The notes under the pieces were generated by a model that saw only the letters and a program-made list of their open reading frames with translations, did no database searches and was not told the origin of the DNA. From positions 1 through 17,539 of the forward strand of contig CAAEOU010000118.1 of the NCBI GenBank assembly GCA_900757695.1: a DNA stretch of 17,539 nt, read 5' to 3'. Below, in pieces: positions 1-7,008 of this stretch. This stretch comes from an uncultured Oscillospiraceae bacterium. GTDB taxonomy: Bacteria; Bacillota_A; Clostridia; Oscillospirales; Oscillospiraceae. Within the stretch, counting starts at the first letter, position 1; each line of letters begins with the position of its first letter. A program made the translations under genes and the position numbers.

Positions 1-2041
1 CGGCTCTGCCCTCCGTCTCTCCCCGGCCAGCCCGTCCGATCACCTGCGTAATCTTGGAGAATGTGGTCTCTGCCGCACGGAAATCATCGGTATAGAGCGA
101 GCTGTCTCCGTCCAGCACCCCCACAAGCGTCACGTTGGGGAAATTCAGTCCCTTTGTAACCATCTGGGTGCCGATGAGTACCGGGATCTTCTCCTGCTGG
201 AAGCGGCTTAAAATCTTCTCATGTGGATTGGTGGCACTGACTGTATCCGCATCCATGCGAATGGTCTCCATCCCGGGCCACATGGCCTTTATCTCCTGCT
301 CCACCCGCTGGGTGCCCGTCCCTACCATTCGATAGGCAGTGCCGCACTCAGGGCAGGTAGCGGATGCAGGCTGGGAATAGCCGCAGTAGTGACACATGAG
401 CCGGTCATTGGCGGAATGGTAGGTAAGGCTCACACTGCACCGGGGACATCCTGGGACATGACCGCAGATGGGACAAAGCATGGTGCGGCTTGTGCCCCTG
501 CGGTTGAGGTACAGAATGGTCTGCTGGCCGCATGCAAAATTCCGCTCCATTTCAAGGCGAAGCGTTTCACTGATAGAGGTCGCATTTCCATTTTGCAGCT
601 CCAGCTTCATGTCCGCCAAAATCACCCGTGGCATGGCCCTGCCATTATAGCGCTCCTTCATCTGCGCAAAATGGTATACGCCTGTTTTCGCCAGATACAT
701 GGTGGTGATACTGGGCGTCGCAGAGCCCAGCACCACTGCGGCGCCCTCTCTGGCACCTCGCCAGATGGCCACCTCACGGGCATGATACCGTGGATTCATC
801 TCCGACTTATAGCTGCTCTCATGCTCCTCGTCCAAAATCACAAGGCCCAGATTTTGCAGCGGCGCAAACACCGCAGACCGGGTCCCCACCACAACCTTGG
901 CCTTTCCGGTGCGGATCCGCTTCCATTCGTCATAGCGCTGGCCGGTTTGCAGGGCGCTGTGCAGCACCGCCACCTGATCGCCGAAATAGCGCATAAATGT
1001 CTCCAGCAGCTGGGGCGTCAGGGCAATCTCCGGCACCAGCACCAGCGCCGTTCTCCCCTGTTCCAGCATCTGCTGAATGAGCTTCAGATATACCATGGTC
1101 TTGCCGCTGCCGGTAACACCGTACAGCAGCGACACCGCACCGGGGATATTGAATGTGCCTGCCAGCAGGGAAAATGCCTGCTGCTGCTCCGGCCTCAGCA
1201 CGATTTCTCCCGGCGTGCTTCCCTCCGAGATTTTGGGCCGCCGAAATACCTCCCGATGACTGAGAGTCAGATACCCAGCCTTTTCCAGTGCGTTTACCGC
1301 AGCCGATGTGGCTCCGGTGAAATAGCACAGCTCCTTCACCGAGCAGCTGCCCACAATCGCCAGCATCTCCAGCAGCGCCTTTTGCAGCGGAGCCCGCCTT
1401 CGGGTGGCCGCATATCGTTGGGCCTCCTCGGGAGACACCGCAAGGGATGCGACCTTTTCGGTCTTGTCCCCCACGTTGCGGATCAAGCTGCCTTCTGACA
1501 AAGTCAGCTTTCGGCTCTTGAGCCTTTTCAGCCCCTCTTCCAGCTGCTCCCGATCCATGAGCTTCCGAAGGGTCACTTCATCTGCCCTTCCACCCATAGA
1601 ACGAAGCAGCTGCCCAAGCTGCACAGCACTGGGGCAGCTTGGAAATTTCTTTTCAAAATCCGCCTCTTCACCGGCGGCAGTCAGAACAATCTCGTCCTTG
1701 GCATGGAACCAGAGCCCCGCCGGGAGCATCGCCCGCACTGCGTCAAAAAACGTGCAGAAATAGCGCTCCCGCAGAAATGCCGCCAGCCGCAGCATGGTAT
1801 CAGACAGCACCGGCGCATCATCGAGCACCGATTCCACCGGTTTAAGCTGGTATTCCGGTGGCATCTCCGGCTCCCAGACCTCCAGCACCAGTCCCTCACT
1901 GCGGCGGTTCCCCGCCCCAAAGGGGACCGTCACCCGAACCCCCGCCACACAATGCGCTTCCAGAGCCGGAGGCACCAGATAATCATAGGGCTTATCAATG
2001 GCATACACAGCGGCAGCCACAACGATCTTTGCAATGTACAA
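1..2041 (-). CDS. priA: Primosomal protein N' (PriA helicase), 3' end cut by window edge
   Basis: PriA is the 3'-to-5' DNA helicase that reloads the replisome at stalled forks. The reverse strand reads as one open frame of 680 residues from a TTG start at 2041. It begins L-Y-I-A-K-I-V-V, which fits the usual PriA N-terminus, and AAGGACGG lies 7 nt upstream. Visible motifs in order are the N-terminal DNA-binding part (VPFGAGNRRSEG), Walker A GVTGSGKT near residue 308 (about 1095-1118), the DEEH box (about 820-840), and a zinc region with four Cys pairs CPIC, CPRC, CHYC and CPEC (about 350-480). A late helicase stretch ends in QVIGRAGRGE at the left edge. PriA proteins are usually 730-800 residues, so roughly 50-120 C-terminal residues are missing. 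It is the last visible gene of the yicC-remA-gmk-rpoZ operon, 114 nt after rpoZ. The missing C-terminus is an edge effect, not a truncation. Confidence 0.96.
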   Translation of the reverse strand, partial: MYIAKIVVAAAVYAIDKPYDYLVPPALEAHCVAGVRVTVPFGAGNRRSEGLVLEVWEPEMPPEYQLKPVESVLDDAPVLSDTMLRLAAFLRERYFCTFFDAVRAMLPAGLWFHAKDEIVLTAAGEEADFEKKFPSCPSAVQLGQLLRSMGGRADEVTLRKLMDREQLEEGLKRLKSRKLTLSEGSLIRNVGDKTEKVASLAVSPEEAQRYAATRRRAPLQKALLEMLAIVGSCSVKELCYFTGATSAAVNALEKAGYLTLSHREVFRRPKISEGSTPGEIVLRPEQQQAFSLLAGTFNIPGAVSLLYGVTGSGKTMVYLKLIQQMLEQGRTALVLVPEIALTPQLLETFMRYFGDQVAVLHSALQTGQRYDEWKRIRTGKAKVVVGTRSAVFAPLQNLGLVILDEEHESSYKSEMNPRYHAREVAIWRGAREGAAVVLGSATPSITTMYLAKTGVYHFAQMKERYNGRAMPRVILADMKLELQNGNATSISETLRLEMERNFACGQQTILYLNRRGTSRTMLCPICGHVPGCPRCSVSLTYHSANDRLMCHYCGYSQPASATCPECGTAYRMVGTGTQRVEQEIKAMWPGMETIRMDADTVSATNPHEKILSRFQQEKIPVLIGTQMVTKGLNFPNVTLVGVLDGDSSLYTDDFRAAETTFSKITQVIGRAGRGETEGRA

Positions 2042-2083
2042 GCTGCCGCCGTCCTTTCCAAAAATTCTGATCAGGCAATGCAA

Positions 2084-2129
2084 ATGCCTCCCGCCGCGCC
2101 CCTGTCAGTCAAGACGCGGCGCGAGGCAT
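2084..2129 (-). repeat. Strong GC-rich hairpin between rpoZ and priA
   Basis: Two 15-nt arms (2084-2098 and 2115-2129) are complementary except for one central mismatch and enclose a 16-nt loop. There is no U-tract after the hairpin on the minus strand, so it is a poor intrinsic terminator. It may stabilise or mark processing of the rpoZ-priA transcript, or tune priA expression. Function is inferred only. Confidence 0.6.
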
Positions 2130-2155
2130 GGCGGGTTTCATCTGCCCGCAGCTGC

Positions 2156-2365
2156 TTAGCGCAGATATTCTTCCTTCACGGCTGCTACAATCTTGCCTTC
2201 AGCAATCTCGTCAATGGCCTCGCTGACCGCCATCTTGTCCATGGGGATCTTGAACTCCTCTTCCTCAATGGCAACCTGACGGGCCCGGCGGGCAATTACA
2301 TTCACAAGCAGGTACCGGCTGGGGACGCTCTTCAGCATCTGCGGTACAGGTGGATAAAGCATCAT
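2156..2365 (-). CDS. rpoZ: RNA polymerase omega subunit
   Basis: This 69-residue protein matches the small omega subunit, which binds the beta' C-terminus and helps assemble RNA polymerase. Diagnostic features are the early S-R-Y-L-L-V-N-V-I-A-R-R-A-R-Q helix, corresponding to the conserved (S/R)-(Y/F)-x-L-V-x-x-x-A-x-R-A-R-x core of omega. An acidic linker and the motif AVSEAIDEIAEGKI follow. Its length equals that of Bacillus omega (67 residues). The start ATG at 2365 overlaps the gmk stop by 4 nt (ATGA). A GGAGG 7 nt upstream lies inside the end of gmk, so translation is probably coupled. The order gmk-rpoZ is conserved in Firmicutes, which supports the call despite the small size. Confidence 0.93.
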   Translation of the reverse strand: MMLYPPVPQMLKSVPSRYLLVNVIARRARQVAIEEEEFKIPMDKMAVSEAIDEIAEGKIVAAVKEEYLR

Positions 2366-2967
2366 AATGATTCCTCCATTTTTAACAGATCAGTCTGCCG
2401 CTCAGCACGGAGCTTTTCCGCGGTGAGGACGCTGTCAATTGCATGAACTGCGTGCTCCGGTGTATCGTTGAGCACAATATAATCATAGTGAACCGCCATT
2501 TCATATTCCCACCGGGCTTTTTTCAGGCGGCGCTCCATATCGGCCTCGGACGTATCGCCCCGGCCCCGGAGCCGCTGCTCAATAACGGAAAAGGACGGTG
2601 CAACCAGAAAGATCAGCACCGCATCGGGACATTTCTCCCGCAGCTGCATGGCGCCCTGTACATCGATGTCCATAATCACATCGATCCCCGCCCCGAGTCG
2701 GCGCTCCACCGGCTCCTTTGGCGTGCCATAGCAGTTTCCCGCATACTCGGCGTGCTCATAAAATGCGCCGCTGTGCACCATCTCTTCAAATTCAGCAGGC
2801 GTCTTAAAGAAGTAGGTGACCCCTTCCACGTCTCCCTCCCGCTTCTGGCGGGTGGTGGCGGAAACAGAAAAATACATATCCGGGTGTCTGGCCCGCATAC
2901 CTTCAATGGTAGTGGACTTTCCCACGCCGGAGGGGCCAGAGATCACCAGCAGTTTTCCCCTCTGCAT
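2362..2967 (-). CDS. gmk: Guanylate kinase
   Basis: Guanylate kinase phosphorylates GMP (and dGMP) to GDP with ATP in the cytoplasm, an essential step of purine nucleotide synthesis. The 201-residue protein has the normal length. The P-loop GPSGVGKST is at residues 11-19. The GMP-binding segment follows with SATTRQKREGDVEGVTYFF at about 37-55, and the YEHAEYAGNCYGTP region at about 70-83 closes over GMP. The later D-I-D-V-Q-G-A segment and RLRGRGDTS lid arginines are also present. The ATG at 2967 overlaps the remA stop by one base (TAATG), with GGAGG 7 nt upstream inside the remA coding sequence. It is a typical member of the yicC-remA-gmk-rpoZ operon. Confidence 0.97.
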   Translation of the reverse strand: MQRGKLLVISGPSGVGKSTTIEGMRARHPDMYFSVSATTRQKREGDVEGVTYFFKTPAEFEEMVHSGAFYEHAEYAGNCYGTPKEPVERRLGAGIDVIMDIDVQGAMQLREKCPDAVLIFLVAPSFSVIEQRLRGRGDTSEADMERRLKKARWEYEMAVHYDYIVLNDTPEHAVHAIDSVLTAEKLRAERQTDLLKMEESL

Positions 2968-3230
2968 TATGATTCCTCCTCGGGTTCCGGCTCTATGTCT
3001 ACACCGGCTCTGTGGGCAATGGTCTCCGGGGCCAGTCCCGACAGTACCACATGATCGGTATCCATCACCAGCACAGCCTTTGTCTTCCGGCCACAGCTGG
3101 CATCGATGAGCATGCCGCGCTCTCTGGCCTCCTGCACCAGCCGCTTAATGGGGGCCGCATCCGGCGACACCACCGCCAGCAGCCGCTGGGCAGCGATCAT
3201 ATTCCCAAAGCCAATGTTCATGAGCTTCAT
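2967..3230 (-). CDS. remA: RemA-family DNA-binding regulator (DUF370)
   Basis: The 87-residue protein matches the RemA/DUF370 family, known in Bacillus subtilis as a DNA-binding activator of biofilm-matrix and osmoprotection genes that forms ring-like oligomers. The sequence shows the family hallmarks: N-I-G-F-G-N near the start, [19 protein letters not shown] in the middle, then [11 protein letters not shown] and HVVLS. The last roughly 12 residues are an acidic tail (EPEPEEES) that carries the ribosome binding site of gmk. The start ATG at 3230 has AGGAG 6 nt upstream. The gene lies 22 nt after yicC, its usual neighbour in Bacillus. Which genes it controls in this organism cannot be told from the sequence. 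Confidence 0.92.
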   Translation of the reverse strand: MKLMNIGFGNMIAAQRLLAVVSPDAAPIKRLVQEARERGMLIDASCGRKTKAVLVMDTDHVVLSGLAPETIAHRAGVDIEPEPEEES

Positions 3231-3252
3231 AATTTACTCCTGTATCCTCAGG

Positions 3253-4131
3253 TTATTCGATATTCTGGATCTGCTCCCGGATCTTTTCCAGCTCGGATTT
3301 GATGTTTACCACATTCCGGGCCTGCTCCACATCATTGCCCTTGGAGCCGATGGTGTTGGCCTCCCGGTTCATCTCCTGCATCAGGAAGTCCAGCTTCCGT
3401 CCAATGACGCCGCCATCGTTGAGCATTCCCTTCAGCTGATCCACGTGGCTCCGAAGCCGCACGGTTTCTTCATCCACCGCCACCTTATCGGCATAAATAG
3501 CGGCCTCCTGAATGATGCGCGCTTCGTCGATCTGCCGTTCCTCCAGAACCTCCCGCATTTTTGCGGTAAGCCGCTCCCGATAAGCGGCAACCGTAATGGG
3601 CGAACGGGCCTCCACGCTGGAAACCAGCGTCAAAATGCCGTCGGCCTTTTGCAAAAGGTCCGCCTTCAAGGCCTCCCCCTCCCGGGTGCGCATGGCGTCA
3701 AATGCGTCGAGAGCATTCTGTACCACAGACGAAATTGCGGTTTTTACCTCATTTTCGTCCTGTTCCTGTTTTTCCACCAGAAGCACATCGTTAAACTGCG
3801 AAATTGCCGATACGGAAATATCGTCCTGAATACCGTAATCCCGAACAAGGCTCCGCATCGCTTCAATGTACCCGGCTGCTACCGGGCCGTTGACAGATAT
3901 CTTTACATTGTCTGCCCCGGCGGAATTGATGGTGATGTAGACATCCACCTTGCCCCGGGAAATGGACTTTTGGACCAGACTTTTGACGCCCTCTTCCAGA
4001 TAGGCATAGCCTCTGGGAAGCTTCACGCCGCAGTCCAGATACCGGTTGTTGACAGATTTCACCTCAACGGTGATCTCTCCCCCGGAGAAGCTGCCCTGAG
4101 CGCGGCCATAGCCGGTCATGCTTTTTATCAT
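3253..4131 (-). CDS. yicC: YicC/YloC family endoribonuclease
   Basis: YicC-family proteins (YloC in Bacillus) have been described as endoribonucleases involved in RNA turnover. The family starts with M-I-(K/R)-S-M-T-G-(Y/F)-G-R, and that string appears here, so the start is placed at 4131 rather than at the longer open frame reaching 4275. GAGAGG lies 9 nt upstream of this ATG. The result is 292 residues, the normal family length. The N-terminal YicC domain shows EVKSVNNRYLD. The C-terminal DUF1732 part contains the strongly conserved GRKLDFLMQEMNREANTIGSK stretch at about 250-270. It is the first gene of the operon, directly downstream of a good promoter at 4223-4251. Confidence 0.94.
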   Translation of the reverse strand: MIKSMTGYGRAQGSFSGGEITVEVKSVNNRYLDCGVKLPRGYAYLEEGVKSLVQKSISRGKVDVYITINSAGADNVKISVNGPVAAGYIEAMRSLVRDYGIQDDISVSAISQFNDVLLVEKQEQDENEVKTAISSVVQNALDAFDAMRTREGEALKADLLQKADGILTLVSSVEARSPITVAAYRERLTAKMREVLEERQIDEARIIQEAAIYADKVAVDEETVRLRSHVDQLKGMLNDGGVIGRKLDFLMQEMNREANTIGSKGNDVEQARNVVNIKSELEKIREQIQNIE

Positions 4132-4164
4132 GAGGCTCATCCTCTCAGATGAATATTGTTGGGG

Positions 4165-4176
4165 GCAGTGCACTGC
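4165..4176. promoter_or_regulatory. 12-bp perfect palindrome in the yicC leader
   Basis: GCAGTGCACTGC is a perfect dyad lying between the yicC promoter and its start codon, flanked by G and C runs that could extend an RNA stem. It could be an operator or a leader hairpin. There is no direct evidence of function. Confidence 0.3.
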
Positions 4177-4222
4177 ACCGCCCATAAAACCGCACTCTGA
4201 GCGCAATTTTACAGTACACAAT

Positions 4223-4251
4223 ATTATAGCAAAATCAGTCTCGCATTGCAA
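4223..4251 (-). promoter_or_regulatory. Sigma-A type promoter of the yicC-remA-gmk-rpoZ-priA operon
   Basis: On the minus strand, TTGCAA (4246-4251) and TATAAT (4223-4228) are separated by exactly 17 nt. The predicted start of transcription is near 4216, giving a leader of about 85 nt before yicC. No other comparable promoter is seen inside the operon. Confidence 0.75.
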
Positions 4252-4527
4252 GTAAAAATCAGATTTCGTTGACATGACACATCTTTCTTTGGGCTACAGT
4301 CACTTTTTCTCTGTTTTTCTGTATGGAATTTCCCCTTCTCCACCCACCACGTTACATTTTTTTATTGTTTTATAGAGCATCTGCGTCACATTCCGATGTT
4401 TTTATTGTATTTTAAGCAAATTTTGTTTTCTCCATTTAACTTTGCCTTCTTTTTGAATCCATAATTTTCTAATTTTCGTTTTACTGGTTGTCTTTTGTAT
4501 GCATTTTCATCCTTTTGTGCTTTTCAG
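4252..4527. other. AT-rich non-coding spacer between divergent units
   Basis: This part of the divergent spacer is rich in pyrimidines on the plus strand and has no convincing reading frame or RNA gene. Two similar T-rich segments containing TTTTTATTG occur near 4360 and 4400. They look like low-complexity sequence rather than a designed repeat. I see nothing functional here beyond a possible UP-element-like effect on the flanking promoters. Confidence 0.5.
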
Positions 4528-4557
4528 GTACAATATGTACTTTTCCTATGCTATAAT
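4528..4557 (+). promoter_or_regulatory. Promoter of the flavin reductase gene with an overlapping palindrome
   Basis: A perfect -10 box TATAAT lies at 4552-4557. The expected -35 position holds no TTGACA match but is covered by the dyad GTACA-ATA-TGTAC at 4528-4540. A perfect dyad with a weak -35 suggests an operator for a dimeric regulator, possibly an activator. The regulator is unknown. An AAGGAGG ribosome binding site follows at 4576-4582. Confidence 0.55.
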
Positions 4558-4592
4558 AGCGCCATCCATACATTTAAGGAGGAATCGCACGA

Positions 4593-6608
4593 ATGAGCGA
4601 ACCTAAGTTCAAACATCTTCTGGAGCCCCTGAAGATTGGCAACTATGTGCTGAAGAACCGCATGTGTGTCTCCAACTCTCTGCCGCACTTCCTGCAGGGC
4701 CCCGAGACCTATCCTGCCGATACGGTCATGGCGCATTACGAGAATAAGGCCAAGAGTGCTGCTATCGTTACCTGCATGGGCATCAACAACTTTACCCATG
4801 GCAAGCAGCTCCCCATGAATCTGGACTTTGGCCATTTCCCGGATTATGATCTCTATGACACCAACAGCCAGAACTATCTGCTGCAGCTGGCCGATGCGAT
4901 CCACTACTACGACTCCATCGCCTGCATGGGCATTTTTGTTGGCCCCCCCTCCGCTTATCCTCTGATGGTGCCCAGGGGCCAGCAGGGCAAGGCAGATCCC
5001 TTCTCCCAGACCAAGAGCCTCAACGCTCCCCCTCCGGCAGAGTTCGATATCATGAAGATCCCTGCACACGAGGATCCCACCTACTACACCGAGGAGCAGT
5101 TCAACCTGATTGCTGACTCCTATGCAGAGCAGGCCGGCATTCTCAAGATGCTGGACTTTGACATGATCTCCATTCATATGTGCTATCGTGCCAACCTGCC
5201 CGCTAAGATGTTCTCCCCCATCACCAACCACCGTACCGACAAGTTCGGCGGCTCTCTGGAGAACCGTATGCGCTTCCCCCTGATGGTGCTGGAGCGTGTT
5301 CGCCAGAAGGTGGGCAAAAACATGCTCATCGAGATCCAGTGGTCTGCTGACGATCTGGAAGGCGGCTACACGATCGAGGAGTCCGCAGCGTTCCTGAACG
5401 AGGCCAAGAAATACATCGACCTGGTTCAGCTCCGTGCCAACGAGGTGGATCACGCCCATCCCATCGGCTTTGAGCTCGAGGAGACTCCTTTCCTGAAGTT
5501 CGGCGAGTACATGAAGAAGAATGTTCCCGGTCTGGTCATCGGTGTCATCGGCGGCTTCCATTACCCCGAGACCTGCGACAAGGCCATCGCCGAAGGCAAG
5601 GCCGACCTGATCTACGCAGCTCGTGCCTATATCTCCAACAACGATTACGGCCAGCTGGTTCTGGAAGGCCGTGACGATGATATCGTCCCCTGCCTGCGCT
5701 GCAACAAGTGCCATGGCCGTGGTGCCAACGATCCCTTTGTGTCCGTATGTTCCGTCAACCCCTGCATTGGTCTGGAGCAGAAGGTTGCCCGGATGCAGGT
5801 TCCCACCAAGGGCGGCAAGAAGGTTGCCATCATTGGCGGCGGCCCCGTTGCCATGCGCTGCGCCATGTACCTGCAGGATCGTGGCCATATCCCCGTGATC
5901 TACGAGAAGGGCCCCCAGCTTGGCGGCGCCATTATCCATGCCGATTATGCCGAGTTCAAGTGGCCCCTGCGTGACTTCAAGAACTTCCTGATCCATCAGA
6001 TGGACAAGCGCGGCATTGAGGTTCACCTGAACACTGAGGCTACCCCTGAGATGATCAAGGAGCTCAACTACGATGTCGTTATCGCTGCCACCGGCGCAAA
6101 TCCCATGGTTCTGCCCATTCCCGGCGCAGACCCCGAGAAGCTGTTCTTTGCACAGGAGACCTTCGCACATCCCGAGAAGCTGGGTGAAAACGTCGTTGTC
6201 ATCGGCGGCGGCGAGGTTGGCGTTGAGATCGGCATTTACCTGAGCCGCAAGGGCCACAAGGCTTCCGTGCTGGAGATGCGTGACCGTCTGGCTGCCGACT
6301 CCACCGCCATCCACTACTACTCCATGCTGGAAGAGGCATGGGAGGCTGAGCCCAACTTCACCGGCATCACCGGCGCTCGCGTGGCTGCCATCAAGGACGG
6401 CGCTGTAGAGTACATCGACAAGGACGGCAACACCCAGTCCGTTCCCGCCGATTCCGTGGTTATGTCTGCGGGCATGCGTCCCACCAAGGATCTGGCTCTG
6501 AGCTTCTATGGCTGCGCCAAGGAGTTCTACATGATCGGCGACTGCAAGAGGGCCGCTACCATTCAGCAGGGTATGCGTTCCGCTTACTCCACCGCAATGC
6601 GTATCTGA
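4593..6608 (+). CDS. Old-Yellow-Enzyme type NADH:flavin oxidoreductase (FadH/BaiCD-like ene-reductase)
   Basis: This 671-residue protein has the layout of 2,4-dienoyl-CoA reductase, enoate reductase and BaiCD/BaiH. An N-terminal FMN TIM barrel spans about 1-350 (start LLEPLKIGNYVLKNR; later SPITNHRTDKFGGSLENR). A four-cysteine Fe-S motif follows (C367, C370, C373, C386). An FAD-binding fold begins with KKVAIIGGGPV near 409, and an NAD(P)H fold with VVVIGGGEVGVEIG near 533. Such enzymes pass hydride from NAD(P)H through FAD and Fe-S to FMN to reduce an activated C=C bond in the cytoplasm. The active-site loop is H-M-C-Y-R-A-N-L-P-A-K-M rather than the common HAAHGYL, and the Cys spacing (x2, x2, x12) differs from that of E. 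coli FadH (x2, x3, x11). The substrate cannot be named. The gene stands alone between its own promoter and a hairpin. Codons are strongly biased (CTG, AAG, CGT, GGC), suggesting high expression. Confidence 0.9.
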   Translation: MSEPKFKHLLEPLKIGNYVLKNRMCVSNSLPHFLQGPETYPADTVMAHYENKAKSAAIVTCMGINNFTHGKQLPMNLDFGHFPDYDLYDTNSQNYLLQLADAIHYYDSIACMGIFVGPPSAYPLMVPRGQQGKADPFSQTKSLNAPPPAEFDIMKIPAHEDPTYYTEEQFNLIADSYAEQAGILKMLDFDMISIHMCYRANLPAKMFSPITNHRTDKFGGSLENRMRFPLMVLERVRQKVGKNMLIEIQWSADDLEGGYTIEESAAFLNEAKKYIDLVQLRANEVDHAHPIGFELEETPFLKFGEYMKKNVPGLVIGVIGGFHYPETCDKAIAEGKADLIYAARAYISNNDYGQLVLEGRDDDIVPCLRCNKCHGRGANDPFVSVCSVNPCIGLEQKVARMQVPTKGGKKVAIIGGGPVAMRCAMYLQDRGHIPVIYEKGPQLGGAIIHADYAEFKWPLRDFKNFLIHQMDKRGIEVHLNTEATPEMIKELNYDVVIAATGANPMVLPIPGADPEKLFFAQETFAHPEKLGENVVVIGGGEVGVEIGIYLSRKGHKASVLEMRDRLAADSTAIHYYSMLEEAWEAEPNFTGITGARVAAIKDGAVEYIDKDGNTQSVPADSVVMSAGMRPTKDLALSFYGCAKEFYMIGDCKRAATIQQGMRSAYSTAMRI

Positions 6609-6620
6609 TTCTATACACAA

Positions 6621-6657
6621 AATCGGGAGCTGTTGCAAAATGCAGCAGCTCCCGATT
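6621..6657 (+). terminator. Hairpin after the flavin reductase gene
   Basis: AATCGGGAGCTG pairs perfectly with CAGCTCCCGATT, and an inner TGC/GCA extends the stem around a short A-rich loop. It starts 12 nt after the stop codon. The following sequence is only mildly T-rich, so it may act as a terminator of moderate strength or as a 3'-end stabiliser. Confidence 0.65.
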
Positions 6658-6749
6658 CCTGTATTCAAACATGTGCTTGACCTTGCCATACACCCCATTG
6701 GCACATTAGAATGTTACCTCGCAAATCTTAATAGTAATAATAGGTTCTG

Positions 6750-6782
6750 AAAAAACCGCAGCTCATTTGAACTGCGGTTTTT
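6750..6782 (-). terminator. Intrinsic terminator of the tRNA-Ser gene, potentially bidirectional
   Basis: AAAAAACCGCAG and CTGCGGTTTTTC form an 11-bp stem with a 10-nt loop. On the minus strand it ends in a run of U directly after the tRNA. On the plus strand it also ends in TTTTT, so it could back up termination of the reductase transcript. Confidence 0.85.
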
Positions 6783-6783
6783 C

Positions 6784-6875
6784 TGGCGGAGCAGGAGGGA
6801 TTTGAACCCTCGGTACCTTTTTGAGGTACACACGATTTCCAGTCGTGCCCGTTATGACCACTTCGATACTGCTCC
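6784..6875 (-). tRNA. tRNA-Ser (anticodon GGA)
   Basis: The reverse strand folds as a class II tRNA. The acceptor arms GGAGCAG and CTGCTCC pair fully, and a G discriminator is followed by an encoded CCA. The anticodon stem CACGA/TCGTG holds the loop CTGGAAA, giving anticodon GGA, which reads UCC and UCU. The long variable arm (GTACCT...AGGTAC) is typical of serine tRNAs. The T-arm contains GGTTCAAATCC. It has its own promoter at 6909-6937 and a terminator immediately downstream, so it is a single-gene transcript. Confidence 0.97.
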
Positions 6876-6908
6876 ATATTCGGTTATGCTGCATCAGACA
6901 GCTCATAT

Positions 6909-6937
6909 ATATTACTACGGGATCTTTAATTTGTCAA
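6909..6937 (-). promoter_or_regulatory. Promoter of tRNA-Ser
   Basis: A consensus TTGACA (6932-6937) and TAATAT (6909-6914) are spaced 17 nt apart on the minus strand. The predicted start is about 25-30 nt upstream of the mature tRNA 5' end. It is among the strongest promoters in the window, as expected for a stable RNA. Confidence 0.85.
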
Positions 6938-6975
6938 TAGCTATTTTCTCTTTTTTCGTCTTTTTACGAAATATT

Positions 6976-7001
6976 TTCGGGCAGGGTCTCCCCTGCCCGA
7001 A
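6976..7001 (-). terminator. Hairpin ending the ftsW-pbp operon
   Basis: TTCGGGCAGGG and CCCTGCCCGAA form a perfect 11-bp stem with a four-base loop, 7 nt past the penicillin-binding protein stop codon. On the minus strand it is followed by AAATATTT, a weak U-tract. It separates this operon from the tRNA promoter. Confidence 0.75.
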
Positions 7002-7008
7002 TCGCTGC

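Noticed and set aside
221..1498. A 425-codon plus-strand open frame
   Set aside because: It is antisense to priA, whose helicase and zinc motifs are unmistakable; the translation is rich in His, Gln and Arg without recognisable domains.
4132..4275. A 48-residue N-terminal extension of YicC
   Set aside because: The family begins M-I-K-S-M-T-G-Y-G, and the extension overlaps the promoter at 4223-4251.
4355..4415. Two similar T-rich segments with TTTTTATTG as a possible direct repeat
   Set aside because: Low complexity in a very AT-rich spacer; no unit length, terminal repeats or further copies.
4551..6704. A 717-codon open frame on the minus strand opposite the flavin reductase
   Set aside because: It mirrors the reductase exactly, has a low-complexity Gly/Val/Leu/His-rich translation without family motifs, and arises from the strong third-position GC bias of the real gene.
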